From Leptidea sinapis (taxonomy: Eukaryota; Arthropoda; Insecta; Lepidoptera; Pieridae): a stretch of 64,000 nucleotides of DNA. The stretch is from the NCBI RefSeq assembly GCF_905404315.1, contig NC_066286.1, positions 565,501-629,500 on the forward strand, written 5' to 3'. The notes under the pieces were generated by a model. That model ran no database searches, was not told where the DNA came from, and worked only from the letters and a program-made list of their open reading frames with translations. A program made the position numbers and the translations under genes. Positions 45,881 to 57,899 of the stretch are shown in pieces (the stretch's first letter is position 1; every line of letters begins with the position of its first letter).

Positions 45881-46185
45881 AGTGGGAGGCTCCTTTTCAC
45901 AGGATGCTGGCTAGATTGTGGGTACCACAACGGCGCCTATTTCTGCCGTGAAGGAGTAATGTGTTTCGGTATGAAGGGCGCCGTATCTAGTGAAATTACT
46001 GGGCAAATGAGACTTAACATCTTACGTGTCAAGGTGACGAGCGCAGTTGTAGTGCCGCTCAGAATTTTTGGGTTTTTCAAGAATCCTTAGTGGCACTGCA
46101 CTGTAATGGGCAGGGCGTATCAATTACCATCAGCTGAACGTGCCGCTCGTCTCGTCTCTTATTTTCATAAAAAAAATAAAAAAAA
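45881..46185 (+). repeat. SINE-like dispersed repeat
   Basis: Same family as 35421-35730, starting AGTGGGAGGCTCCTTTTCAC and ending in an A-rich tract. It lies immediately after the 3' end of gene D. Confidence 0.75.
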
Positions 46186-46259
46186 CAAGTTTTATGACTA
46201 TATTTACAATACTATGACTACATGTAATTAAAACTATCATAACGTGGAAGCGTACCAAG

Positions 46260-46590
46260 AATACTGGCACGTTATCCGTTGAACGAGATAGCTGCCAGCG
46301 CTTGGGTTTCTAATAGCCTTATTGAGGTGCGAAGACAGTATTTTGAACATTCTCCGCGCCTCTGGGCACCACGGGCCATGTGTCTCGACACCAAACGACA
46401 CAAAGATGTATGACTCACTGACAGACCAACATATATGCGACGCTTGCCGTCTTCGGCAATCGAAGCGGCAGCCCCAGCACCAACTGACTTAACTTGGACA
46501 AAAGAAGGAGCCAGAGTGTCGACGCAAGTCACGTCCCACACAGGCGCCTTTCCCTGGGCCCAAGGCACCAGCGTCATTCCATCAGGACGC
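46260..46590 (-). mobile_element. LINE C-terminal fragment
   Basis: The minus strand reads MTLVPWAQGKAPVWDVTCVD and TLAPSFVQVKSVGAG, a well-known C-terminal block of animal non-LTR polyproteins, then shifts frame towards the part that resembles 42640-42845. Confidence 0.8.
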
Positions 46591-46852
46591 TTGCCATCGC
46601 GGCGGGTAGTACCTGGAAAATGCCGTGCCGTGCCGTGTATTCCAATTATTTATTTAATTAAAATACGCTAGTTACTTGGTAATTTTTTTTGAGTGGTAGT
46701 GCCATGCTGGGTCCTGAAGGACACAACGGAAGTAGGCCGGCACGCCTGGAGAAATACCACTCTCCCACTTAAAACAGGCGTGATATAGCGGCTTTGCTAG
46801 TGTGTTACGTTAGGTCTGTGGGTTATCTGGAGGCCTAACTACCAGTTTTACC

Positions 46853-47150
46853 AGTGGGAGGGTCCTTTGCACACGATGCCGGCTAAAATATGGTTGCCAC
46901 AACGGCGCCTATTTCTGCCGTGAAGCAGTAATGTGTAAGCATTATTGTGTTTCGGTCTGAAGGGCGCCGTAGCTAGAGAAATTACGGGGCAAATAAGACT
47001 TAACATCTTATGTCTCCAGGTGACGACTGTAATTGTAGTGCCGCTCAGAGTTTTTTGGTTTTTCAAGAATCCTGAGTGGGATTGCAATGTAGAGCAGGGT
47101 GTATCAATTACCATCAGTTGAACGTCTCGTTACGTATTGGCATAAAAAAA
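46853..47150 (+). repeat. SINE-like dispersed repeat
   Basis: Third copy of the family (AGTGGGAGGGTCCTTTGCAC to CATAAAAAAAG), with a few short deletions near its 3' end. Confidence 0.75.
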
Positions 47151-47379
47151 GAATCAGATACAGATGTTAGCACGGAATAAAATATACTACTCCTGGAGGG
47201 TACCAGGCACCAGGCTACCACAATTAGGACCTGTACCTAATAGTGGATGACCTCTCGTACCCGAGGTATAATCCTGAACACTCCTTTATACCACGGGTTA
47301 GCGTAAGCTTTTACGTCAGTTAGGATGTCTGTTCTCCATGCCTGCGTGTTCTTGAAGGACAGAACCTATCCATCATCTG

Positions 47380-47640
47380 GCTGCGTGTAGAGTGCGACGA
47401 CCCTCCGCGAATCTTCGCTTGCCTGTATAGGTCCCATAGCGGTAACGCAGAGACTGACCGGCTCCTCGAGCACATCCAACTGCAGAGATCGTATTTGTTG
47501 GCGATTTTTAACGCCACCACGCCGAATGGCTAAGCTCACGTACCACCGATCATGCAGGGAAATCTGTTCACGACTTCGCCTTAGCATATGGTCTTACACA
47601 ACTGATTATTGCGCCATCTTGAATGCCAGACTGACTGACT
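47380..47640 (+). mobile_element. LINE endonuclease fragment
   Basis: The plus strand encodes EIVFVGDF, a stop, HHAEW and then SRTTDHAGKSVHDFALAYG, the same endonuclease type as at 4430-5000 but diverged and interrupted. Confidence 0.75.
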
Positions 47641-48245
47641 GTGAGCTAACGTTTCGTTCTCATATTAATAATTAATGCTTTAAAGAGCATATCGAAATGT
47701 AGGCTTTATACTTCGTACGGTTCGCGGTTTTACTAATATGAAGGCTGTCGTTGCCTTGCACAATGCGCTAGTAAGAAGTCAATTAGTAGGCAATACGGTC
47801 TAGCAGGCAAACTACATATTGTCTTATGTTAGAGAGGGTCAGAACAAGTTTGTAAGGTATATATGGTGTTTATGGGGCTCAATGGGGTATATTTATATTA
47901 TCCTTTAATGCACCCATCATTATATGTTTTAAGTTTTAAAAACTTGTGCTCGATATATATATGTGTGTCAGGCAGCATTTTATCGATAGCCCCATAATAG
48001 AAACAGTCGCCGTTAGATGTCGTTATTTAAAGAAATGGCGTTTGAGTGAGGTCTGTGTTCAAAACCACACGATAAAACATGTGTCATATCGTTTGACAGT
48101 GAGATTCAGTTCAAAAGTGACGTTCATAACTGATGACAGAACTAGTCAACACGTTGTGTTCAGTCGCGTTGTGGCCTTCGGCGGAGTCACACGCAGAACT
48201 CACCACGCTTTTTATCCGTTTCAATCCGTACCTATTGTGTGCTAT
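47641..48245. other. Unassigned intergenic DNA
   Basis: No domain recognised. An open frame of about 100 codons at 47946-48251 has no family resemblance and runs into a LINE 3' end, so I do not call it a gene. Confidence 0.4.
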
Positions 48246-48480
48246 TGTTGAGATTAATTTATCACGGGGAGTGTTCCAAAGAGCAGACCTTCACACGAAC
48301 CACCATAAATTAAGATATCATCCCTACCATCTGGATGTGTGGCGGTACTCCACTGCGCGCTTTTAAAGTAGCTATCTTCCACGTACTACAAAACTGTGGA
48401 ATGAGCTTCCTTGTGCGGTGTTTCCAGGACGATACGACATGGGTACCTTCCAAAAAAGCGCGAATACCTTCCTTAAAGTA
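48246..48480 (+). mobile_element. Diverged LINE 3' fragment
   Basis: Shares with 50840-51085 the ATCACGGGGAGTGTTCC and CATCTGGATGTGTGGCGG blocks and the TTCCAGGACGATACGACATG segment. Several short deletions; it lacks the tail. Confidence 0.8.
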
Positions 48481-50104
48481 ACAAGAAAAAAAATCTCAAA
48501 AATTCTACAGACTTGATAATCAGTGGATTTCTTGAGGGTTGATAAATTGCGGTCTTTTTTCCTTCAAACATTCGACTAATTTGACTAAAACAGTTGGTAA
48601 GCTCCACAGTTCGAGGCTAATATTTAATATTCTGTTTCATGGTATGATAGTTTTCCAGTTCTATTAAGGTAAGTTGTAAAGCGCCAATGGCGAAAACATG
48701 TAAGTAGCTCCTCTAGGAGACTTAGATATAGAAAACGGAACGTTTGTTATACTTTAGATACATTCACAGCATTTACATGTGGTATGTAATTATGAGATGA
48801 TACTGTTATTAGTGATTCCGGTTTTAATTATTTATTTTATTAGGGTTGACAACAGCTTAATACGAAATAATCACTTATAATTAAATACAAAAACATAGCC
48901 ACTTATAGTCTACCACGGTTTTTTTTAATTCTAAGTGCATAATTATTATCTTTTGTTTCGGAATAGTTTTTTTTAAGTAGTTTGTTTTTCTTATTTTATT
49001 TTAATGAATCTGAATTACACTAACTAATAATTAACTTCATTTGAAGTTTATCCTTTCCGATAAAAAAATAATTATCGTCACTGTCAGATCTGGACCAAAT
49101 TGCAATGGGATAACACGGAAAGGACCAACTTTCAATAAAAAATACAAAATCTCTTTTTTGATATCGGTTAAAAACCTTACAAAGAAGCCATTGACAATTA
49201 ATTACTGGGCTTGAACCCTTTGCCTATAATGGACAATGACACAAAAAAAATAACGAACATCGTAAGCTTCACGAAAATTCTGAAAACTTTTAAGACATAA
49301 AGACACTAAGCAATTTGCAATTAAATTATAACGGTTAAAAATTATTTCAATTGTCTTTTTCTATGCAAAAATGCATAACGTCAATGTTCAAGTTTTCAGT
49401 TCTCCCGGCACTCCCGGAGTGCAACCCTTTCTTTTTTTTATGATGTAATCTTTGACCTTCTTGATGCCCATTTCCAGTATAAGCTTTGATCTTGTTGACG
49501 GCGATTTTCAGTATTTAAGTGGCATTACAGAACTCAAATCGTCTTTGTTTGGTGTGAATATGATGTCTTTCATATGCCTTCTTGCATACATTTATATTTT
49601 TATGGATATATCATTTAAAATTTTCATAAAATTTACAAATTTATCTTATAATTGAAATATTTAAGTTAATTTAATTGAAAATCTTTACATTTAGAGCTGA
49701 GTGATTCTGCTGGTACCATGTAAATATATGTATAACCCCTAACAGCTCTCTTCTGAGGCATCTGTGTTCTCACTCGTTGTACAAATGTATTTAATAAATC
49801 CTTCAAAGATATAGATCCATTCTACGGTTCTAGGTTGACCTTTTAATACCACACCATAACCACCACACATATTTAGACAAATTATTAGTTAGTGTACTTC
49901 AGATTCATTAAAATAAAATAAGAAAAAAACATACTACTTAAAAAGAACTATCCCGAAAGAATAGATAATATGCACTTAGAAGTAAAGAAAATAGTTGCGA
50001 ATTTTTATTCAAACTTATTAATCTAACTCTAATTATTGTCATTTTTGGGGTCGGTGTCAGGTTTATTTAAAGATGCCTCCCAAAAAGGTGCGGTAATAAA
50101 TAAA
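48481..50104. other. AT-rich intergenic DNA with two repeat pieces
   Basis: Minus-strand scraps of the AACCGACTTC repeat occur at about 49015-49175 and 49880-50062. No gene seen. Confidence 0.5.
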
Positions 50105-51420
50105 TAATTCCATGATTAAGCCACATATAGAATATTTAGTAGAAATTTGGGGGAAAGCAGGAAAAAACTTACAAATAAGTAAAAATAAAATTAATAAAAC
50201 TTTGTTTCGATACAATTACCTAACTATTCTTAAAATTTATCGGGAAAAAAAAATGAATTTAAATCAAATATATAAATATAACTCCTGTATTCTCAAAGGA
50301 AAACCACAAAGAAACTCGAAATTCGTCGACCAGTGCCTGGAGAAACTTGTGTCTTCTATCGAGTCCTCTCTTGAGAAGGTCGCGGAATGGGGTGAATTGG
50401 ACCTTGTCCAATTTAACCCCCAGAAGACTCAAGTTTGCGCGTTTACCACTAAAAAAACCCCATTTGTCGCATCACCGCTCTTCGACAACACTTCCCTAAA
50501 AGCCTCGCCTAGTATCGGAATACTGGGTCTTGAAATCTCGAGCGATTGCCAATTCCGTGGCCATCTGGACGGCAAAGCCAAATTGGCTTCAAAGAAACTG
50601 GGCGTCATTAATAGAGCACGGCAATACTTCAAGCCGGCCCACATTCTAGCGCTGTACAAAGCGCAGGTCCGGCCACACATGGAGTATTGCTGTCATCTCT
50701 GGTCTGGCGCACCCCAGTATCAGCTCGATCTATTTGACCGCGTGCAACGCAGAGCAGCTCGAATTGTCGGGGAACCAGTACTCTGTGAACGGCTGGATCA
50801 CTTGGCGTTGCGTAGAGACGTCGCTTCATTGTGTGTCTTCTACCGCATTTATCACGGGGAGTGTTCCGAAGAGCTGTTTTACCTAATTCCTGCCGCCGAA
50901 TTCCACCTTCGCACGACACGCCACAAGTTAGGATATCATCCTCACCATCTGGATGTGTGGCGGTCCTCCACAGTGCGGTTTACAAGGAGCTTTCTGCCAC
51001 GTACTACAAAGCTGTGGAATGAACTTCCTTGTGTGGTGTTTCCGGGACGATACGACATGGGCACCTTCAAAAAAAGCGCGTACACCTTCCTTAAAGGCCG
51101 GCAACGCTCCTGTGATTCCTCTGGTGTTGCAAGAGAGTGTGGGCGGCGGTGATCACTTAACAACAGGAGACTCGTACGCTCGTTTGTCCTCCTATTCCAT
51201 AAAAAAAAAAAAAGGAAAAATTTTAACAATGGACTTATATACACAAAAAGTATAAACATCCAAAAATTCTAACAAGACAAGCCCTCAATATTTGCTTCAT
51301 AAAACCTGGAACAAAATATGGAACAAGTAACATAAAGTACGAAGGGGCAAAATTATGTAACAACCTACCAAGAGATATTAAAGAATTGCAATCATTTAAT
51401 GTTTTTTAAGAGACGTTTAT
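50105..51420 (+). mobile_element. LINE RT C-terminal fragment split by another LINE
   Basis: The 5' part (50112-50303, HIEYLVEIWGKAGKNLQ) and the 3' part (51211-51420, with NICFIKPGTKYGTSN and LPRDIKELQSFNVFK) belong to one LINE C-terminus. They are separated by a second LINE (50304-51210). The 9-bp word AAAGGAAAA at 50295-50303 and 51211-51219 is the target duplication. Confidence 0.8.
50304..51210 (+). mobile_element. 5'-truncated LINE insertion with 9-bp target duplication
   Basis: From about 50330 it matches the element at 60108-60460 and encodes an uninterrupted RT C-terminus (EKVAEWGELDLVQFNPQKTQ, ALYKAQVRPHMEYCCHLWSG, RVQRRAARIVGEPVLCERLD, TKLWNELPCVVFPGRYDMG, FLKGRQRSCDSSG). It ends in CCATA and a 12-A tail directly before the target duplication. 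The catalytic RT motifs lie upstream of the truncation. With the outer LINE it forms a chance open frame of 346 codons. The clean frame, tail and target duplication indicate a recent insertion by target-primed reverse transcription. Confidence 0.92.
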
Positions 51421-51741
51421 ATCTACACCCATGCTTTCAATCCTCTATTAAAGATTCTTAAACAGTTAGCTTATTGCCAACATTAAAAAGCCAGTCCTAG
51501 TAACCATAATATCATCCAAACGAGTGTTGTAATTAAATTCAGTACAACATTATATCATTCGTTTTCATAATAACACTCCTTTGGATGATATTATGGTTAC
51601 TAGGACTGGCTTTTTTAATGTTTGCAGTAATAATAATAATAATAATATTGACACACTTTTCACACAAATTATCTTGCCCCAAGTTAAGCATATATATATA
51701 AAGTAAGTATATTGTATTAAATATATATATATATATATATA

Positions 51742-51777
<36 letters not shown>

Positions 51778-52093
51778 CATACATAAATACATTTAAACAT
51801 CCATGACTCGGAAACAAACATCCATATTCATCATATAAATGCTTGCACCTACCGGGATTCGAAACCGGGACCTCTAGCTGAGTAGGTAGGATCGCTAACC
51901 ACTCGGCTATACAGGTCGTGCAGTAAGCTAACTGTTTAGAATATTTTATAGATGATTCATATTACGGGTGTAGATAAAGTCTTGTATGCAATTGTTGATA
52001 ATTAGCTATTAAAACACTCATGTGATAATAGTATCGTAAACCCACATTCTTGTTTTAATACCCCTTATTTCACAACAGTTGCATAAGTAACTT
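51417..52093. mobile_element. Double-hairpin MITE, copy 2, interrupted by a SINE
   Basis: The first hairpin pairs AGTCCTAGTAACCATAATAT with its inverse near 51588-51607, around a centre near 51550. The second hairpin (about 51985-52093) pairs CAATTGTTGATAATTAG with the CACAACAGTTGCATAAG side. A 289-bp SINE splits it at GCAGTAA. Confidence 0.8.
51631..51919 (-). mobile_element. tRNA-derived SINE
   Basis: On the minus strand the head reads like a tRNA: A box TAGCCGAGTGG (51899-51909) and a B box with one mismatch, GTTTCGAATCC (51855-51865). A body with a long (TA)n tract (about 51720-51774) follows, and an (ATT)n tail (about 51631-51646). The 7-bp target duplication GCAGTAA occurs at 51624-51630 and 51920-51926. 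Pol III transcription from the internal boxes would be expected for the family. It is not a working tRNA gene: no CCA-stem pairing was found. Confidence 0.88.
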
Positions 52094-52730
52094 TATCTAC
52101 ACCCATGCTTTAAATCCTATATTAAAGACTCGGAACCAGTTAGCTTATTACCAACATTAAAACACCCAATGTCGTAATAACCATTACATCATCCAAACGA
52201 GTGTTGTAATGTTGTATTGAATTTTATAACAACACTCCTTGGTTTTTTTTTCGATCCATTCATGCGCAAAGAGTTTCAACATACAGCCTCATTCTTATTG
52301 CTCGATGCGTGGTATCTGTATGAATTTCAAAAATAGACGTAATTCTAAAGACGTAAGTCATTTTCGTTTACGCGCGTTCCACACTACCAGAACGTGGCGC
52401 GCCGTAAAAAAAAGTAGGTTATTCGAAACCCCGCCATTTTTGCACTATACAAAATGTAAATTACTACCAAAATAAATAATTCTTGAGTTTATTTGTACAT
52501 AATCAGTAATGGATGATATTAGGTTACTACTAGGACGGCTGGCTGTTTTAATGTTAGCAGTAAGCAACCTGTTTCAGAATCTTTTAAAGGATTCATATTC
52601 TGGGTGTAGATAAAGTCTTGTATGCAACTGTTGATAATTAGGTATTAAAACACTCATGTGATACTTTTTTATTGATAAACACACATTCGTGTTTTAATAC
52701 CCCTTATTACACAACAGTTGCATAAATAAC
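52093..52730. mobile_element. Double-hairpin MITE, copy 3, interrupted
   Basis: It follows copy 2 head-to-tail. The left part is 52093-52243 and the right part 52508-52730. Between them lies 264 bp of unrelated DNA at the point where copy 2 reads ACTCCTTTGGATGA without a break. Confidence 0.75.
52244..52507. other. Unclassified insertion inside MITE copy 3
   Basis: Contains an open frame of 78 codons without recognisable domain and a GC-rich word (GAACGTGGCGCGCC). No clear terminal repeats. It could be a retroposed piece of a gene; unknown. Confidence 0.4.
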
Positions 52731-55700
52731 TAATAATGCACCACATTTTGAAGTATTTCTCATAACTTTACTTATTTGATTTCTCGTAACTTTTTTATCA
52801 TACCGCTTCCGGCTATGACTATGAACACACAGCTCACACACTCACAGCCACAGAGTACATTATATAATATAGGTATGCTCACAGCTGTCATTATAACAAA
52901 TAATAAAATAGTATAGATATTTCATTCATCACTTAATGTTAACAAATGAACTCATTTATTTTATACGTAACTATTTTGTTATTAAGGCGAAGAGTAAGCA
53001 GAAACCACGCAAACATGGTGTTTTTAGACAAGTTTTGTGGTGAAAGTATAGCATTTCGAGCTATGAACACTACTTAATCCTTACACATATCCTTAAGTCT
53101 TATTTGTAGGTTGCTAATGCTTGCTGTTGGTTATAGTTAACACTGCCGAGCCTTTTTGAACTTCCACATTTCTTTGAAGTTTAACAAGTTTTTTGGCAAG
53201 GCTACACGCCACTACGTAATTAGTATTTATTGTAACTTTGTAAATAGGTAATTAACTTTAAATATAACGACACCAATTATCTATACTATAGACTACAATT
53301 TGAGGTTATCATGTTAGTTTAATTATCTCAGTATGTAATTCACTTAAACTTGGTTTTGTTTTCACATAAATTCTGAGGTTATGTCAAAAAATTGTACAAC
53401 CAAAAGTTGTAAACCTTTTTATTACCTACAACTTTGCTATTTGACTTTTTTCCATAGGACTTGCAGTTTTTGCCGGAAATCGAGATAAACCCTTTTTTAC
53501 CTTAAGTACCCCCGTAATTTGTTTAGTATTTATAATATTTTTTTTTTCGCTTTTTATTATTTTCAAAGGTACTGGTCTAATAGTTAATAATTTGCTTAAA
53601 AGCATTGTAAAATAAAAACTGTGCTCACGAATTTTGTGTCATGAGCTGTTCTTCTCGTTGAAGTGGTATACGTTTACAGCATACATTACACATATGTCAT
53701 GGATTTCAGCAGAATGAAACCTCAGCATTACGTTACGGAGTAATTAATAGTAATTACAACTATACCAATATTACACCATCGCATTAATACAACAGGCACT
53801 CGACTGAGACGCAGCATGTCAGACCATTTTGACTCTTAATTAATACGACCACTTAAAGCAATAACTTGATTGCAACTATCTATAATTTGAAGTAATTTAT
53901 AGTCATGTGAAATACTTTATAAGCCTTGCGGATTGCAACTAGAATGATATTCTTTATATTATCGCCTCTGTGAAGTTAGTACAGCCGTTGTAATTTTTGA
54001 AATGCAGGCCCAGATGTGACGTCACAGTGACGTTAAGAAGATGGCGGCCTAACCCCATACAATGGAGCAGGAGTTTGCTCTAAGATATAAAACTAAGAAT
54101 ACGATTACATAGTGTAGTGTCATATAAAATAGAGTTAATATATTATGTTAAGGGTTTCAAGGGTTAATTGTGCGGCCATTTTACGTGAAGTTCGTCTGTA
54201 ATGCGAGTAGGCCAATTTTTAATTGACTTCAAAAAGGAGGAGGTTATCAATTTGATCGCATTTTTTTATGTTTGTACACCAATTACTCTGAGATTTATGA
54301 TCCGATTTACGTAATTTTTGCATTGATAGCTTTGAAGTCGGTGCCAAGCCAAATGTTATAGTAAGTTCCTACACTCGCCACGTGTGACTTTAAGCGGGAT
54401 AGCTTCGTCTAGAACAAAACAACCAATATTAAGTATTGTTTAGGGTTTGGCAACGATCAATAGATAGCACATATAAATAAAAGTATTTTATTAATATTTA
54501 CGGTAAAGGTGTATTAAATAGAATTTTTAGTTATTTGATACTTATCAGTTTTTGAAGTCAGTTTTTTAAACGTAGTTTTTTTTTTATACACAATCTTCGC
54601 GTGAGGTGTAAGTTGATGATTTAACGATTGAACGTAAGAACGTCAAATCAACGTACATAAGATGATCTCGGAAAACTGAAAACATTTTGGTCGAACGACG
54701 CGTCAAGTCTTTGCGACAACGACGCTAAAATATAAGTAGATATCATTTTTAAGTATATGTACTTTATATGTAACTTGATTTTTCAGCCTAATTTTCTCAA
54801 TCTAAGCCAATGTTTCAAAGGATTTGATTTACAAAATTTTAAAATATTTCACTCAAATAACCGAAAATGCAAGTGTCAACTTGAGATCACCGCTAGTAAC
54901 AACAACAAGGTGATTATTTCAGGGTCCTTGGGATTAATTGCATAGAATTAAAAAAAGAATTATTACTTAATCGAAATACTCATGTTTTTACTTTATACTG
55001 TTAGTGCTAATATATACCTCCAGAGACACATACATTAATAAAACCGCTGAGCTAAATAAAAGCATCCACAATGTCTGCGCGGCATGTTAAAGGTTTCTTT
55101 TTACGATCAATCCTTACGGATACATGAGTAACATGCCTAGACCAGGGCTGTCAACTAAAGAACCGGCAAAAATCAGATCGTTAAAAGGTTGATTTCACCG
55201 TAACAGTTAAATTATAGTTACAGCTTGAAGGTCTTACAAATAAACTTGGTATAAAGTCATAACTGAGAATAAACCACTTATATGCAATATGTTTACAAAT
55301 AGACAATTTGCTTACAATTGGTTTATTCGGACGTATAATGTTTCCCGCGTTTGCAAGGTTGCCTAACATTCGGAAAACTTCAGAATTATCATTGTTTTGA
55401 CAGTGTTGTCTACGATATAGTCAACATTTTGCATATTCTTGGTTTATTCTCAGCCTTAACTTTATACCAAGTTTATTTGTAAGGCCGTAGCTGTGTTTAC
55501 GGTGATATTTAAAATAATTTTAATAATAATAACATGCATTCATGTTTAATGCAGCAGCAAGTGAATAGCAATTCACTTCACCAACATAAACGGAACTTTA
55601 AAAAAATGAAAATGTAAAAACACAAGAGTTATTGAGTACATACATAAAGTACAATACAGTAGATGACATCAATCCACACATACCGTAAATAAAATAAAGG

Positions 55701-55823
55701 CATAAATATTCATGAATCGTTTTTGAAGGGCCCTGGCGTAGTTACGGGAAATTAAGTAGAGCGGTGATTAACAAGCAAGTGTGACCAATTCCACAGAACA
55801 CTATACTCTAACAAGACGATGAT
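52731..55823. other. Three kilobases of AT-rich DNA without a convincing gene
   Basis: At 54018-54052 there is TGACGTCA followed by GTGACGTTAAGAAGATGGCGGC, i.e. a CRE-like site next to an AAGATGGCGGC (YY1-like) element. A plus-strand AACCGACTTC-repeat piece is at 54219-54370, and a shared dispersed repeat at 55610-55700. Open frames are short and featureless. Confidence 0.5.
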
Positions 55824-56111
55824 ATGGTGAAGCTTGCCCTAGACATGCCAATTACGAAGCATACGTGTGGAAGACCACCCGTCTCCTGGTTGGCGACGGT
55901 CCAAAATGACTTGAAAGAAGCTCATTTAATAGCTGAAATGGCGCAAAACCGTGCCAAATGGGAAAAAAAGGACAAGGAAGGCCGACCCCAAGTAAATGGG
56001 AAAAAGGTCGTGGAGGAAGAAGAAGACCATACTCTAACGGTCCATCCATCAATGCTATCTGCGAAACAAAGAAAATGTTTTTTTAATGACATTAAGGGGC
56101 GAGACGAGTAG
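55824..56111 (+). mobile_element. LINE C-terminal tail fragment
   Basis: Encodes CGRPPVSWLATVQNDLKEAH and AQNRAKWEKK, the Gly-Arg-Pro/Trp and Ala-x-x-Arg-x-Lys-Trp signature at the very end of several LINE polyproteins. The frame then runs on into the neighbouring SINE-like repeat. Confidence 0.65.
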
Positions 56112-56342
56112 GACATTCAGCTGATGATAATTGATAAGCCCTGCCCATTACAATGCAGCGCCACTCAGGATTTTTGAAAAATCCAAAAATTCTGTACCAT
56201 TGCGCTCGTCTCCTTAAGGCATAAGATGTTAAGTCTCTTTTGCCAAGTAATTTCAATAGCTACGGCGCCCTTCAGACCGATACACAATAATGCATACACA
56301 TTACTGCTGTGTGGCAGAAATAGGCGCCTCCCACTGGTAAAT
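56099..56342 (-). repeat. SINE-like dispersed repeat, inverted and internally deleted
   Basis: The minus strand starts CCAGTGGGAGGCGCCTATTT, so the part containing GGATGCCGGCTAGA is missing compared with 35421-35730, and continues to GACGAG at 56099. Confidence 0.7.
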
Positions 56343-56639
56343 GTCCAATAAGTATGGACAATTATGTGAATAGAAAATTAATACTCGAACGTAGACAGAC
56401 TATATAGTAATTATTTGGAACAGCAGTGCCAGCCCTAGCAAAAAACCCAGATAGGTAATTGATTTTATATTTTTTCGTAACTTATGACTCTGGGATTTCC
56501 TTAACTATTTTGCTATACCAAATTGTATTTATAAACTGATATTTGTTTATTTTTTATGAAAAAAAAACGTATGTGACGAAATGAGCAAGACGTTCACCCC
56601 CACCGGATTGTAAGTGCCTATTACAATACAGTGCCGCTG

Positions 56640-56945
56640 GGGATTCTTGATTGAATCGATCATTTTGAGCGGCATCGCAATTGCGCTAGTCACTTTGAGA
56701 CTGTGGCTATTGCATCTACATTAATTCAGGTTGGCTACTCAAGATTGCTTAGAGTGCCAAACGGTTACATAAGAGAGAAGGAGATAGAGTCAGACGCCGG
56801 AACCTCAACAACAAAGAAGAACCACGAGAGTGTTAGGCATTAAACTTTCGAAAAAGCAGTGCCCCAGGGCACTAGATTTTTCAGTTACACCAAAATCGAG
56901 AGTGCCGTACGGCACACTATTCCCTCACCAAGTTCTCTCACATTA
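56640..56945 (-). repeat. Dispersed repeat shared with intron 2 of gene B
   Basis: Inverse match of 21618-21690 plus 21921-22185 without the inner 230-bp segment, so it gives the uninterrupted form of that repeat. Confidence 0.55.
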
Positions 56946-57719
56946 TGTTACGCCTTGCACGGCCGTACAATAAACAACTAAACTCACAATCACAGTCTTT
57001 TAGGCAGATTTTCGTTCAGTTGTGTTTTGAATTCTCTTTGAATACAACGCCATGCAATGCAAAAATTTTTCATGAGATATATCCAAAAATTACAAAAATC
57101 AAAAACTATCTTTCCTTGCATATTATTTGGGTTAAGGCACAGCTACTTCGACGGCTGTTCTATGCGCTTTTATACTTGCAATACAAACAGAACCTTTACT
57201 ATTTACTTATGGAACATATAAAGTAATACAGCGAGAACAATAATTGCTAAGCCTCTAATGTAGATGAAAAATCCTGGAGCTTCCATCTTGATTTGGCAAA
57301 AGACTTAAAAGACAATGAGGTAACTAAAACGTCATTTTAAATTGTTGGGGGAAGTAGAAAGATCATTGTTTTATGTCATTTATTATTTGCAGAATTTTCG
57401 GCAGACTGGTGTATAGTTTACTCTTATTGGGGCTATACGTAGGTTGATTTCTCATTAAAGGTATTGTGTCATTTCTATCTTATATTTCTTTTGTGGTTTC
57501 TTGAAGCTTGTGTTTCTTGCTACATATTCATTTTGACTTACAGGAAATTGTGATAAATATCTTGTTTGCCGACATTATGTTGCGTGGCTTGTGTAGGATT
57601 ATAACTTTATTATAATTGATGTAGGCTCTATATCACTATTTGACGTTTGAATATGTTTGTTGCATCATTTTACATATTATATTGTAATTCAAATGATTTG
57701 TAAATCGATGTAAATGTAA
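56946..57719. other. Unassigned intergenic DNA
   Basis: The stretch 57266-57325 reads like a short exon (DEKSWSFHLDLAKDLKDNE) ending at a GTAACT donor, with no partner exon found. Otherwise nothing. Confidence 0.35.
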
Positions 57720-57890
57720 ATATTGATATAAAAGAGTGGCAATGAGTTTCTTGCTACTTCTTCTCATTAGCTCAAATCAAAGGGTTGACCTTTATAAAGT
57801 AGCGGTAGATTTAATAAGAAAAATATTTTTTTCACATTCATAAGTGTCATTTCCGTGACCTACGTGAATAAAATTATTTTGATTTGATAT
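57720..57890 (+). repeat. Dispersed repeat, partner of 31424-31600
   Basis: Plus-strand copy with ATGAGTTTCTTGCTACTTCT and TCATTTCCGTGACCTACG. Confidence 0.6.
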
Positions 57891-57899
57891 CCTTTATCT

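Noticed and set aside
46435..46671. 78-codon plus-strand frame
   Set aside because: It is the shadow of the LINE fragment on the minus strand with the VWDVTCVDTLAP block.
50112..51152. 346-codon open frame as a host gene
   Set aside because: It is the fusion of two LINE C-termini at an insertion site with a 9-bp target duplication.
51840..51919. tRNA gene on the minus strand
   Set aside because: The A and B boxes belong to a SINE head: a body and (ATT)n tail follow and a target duplication flanks the whole. No acceptor stem was found.
55852..56116. Two minus-strand frames opposite a LINE tail
   Set aside because: The plus strand carries the recognisable GRPPxSW signature; the minus frames are shadows.
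57266..57325. Short exon-like stretch before a GTAACT donor
   Set aside because: A plausible peptide but no convincing acceptor or partner exon; chance is likely in 64 kb.
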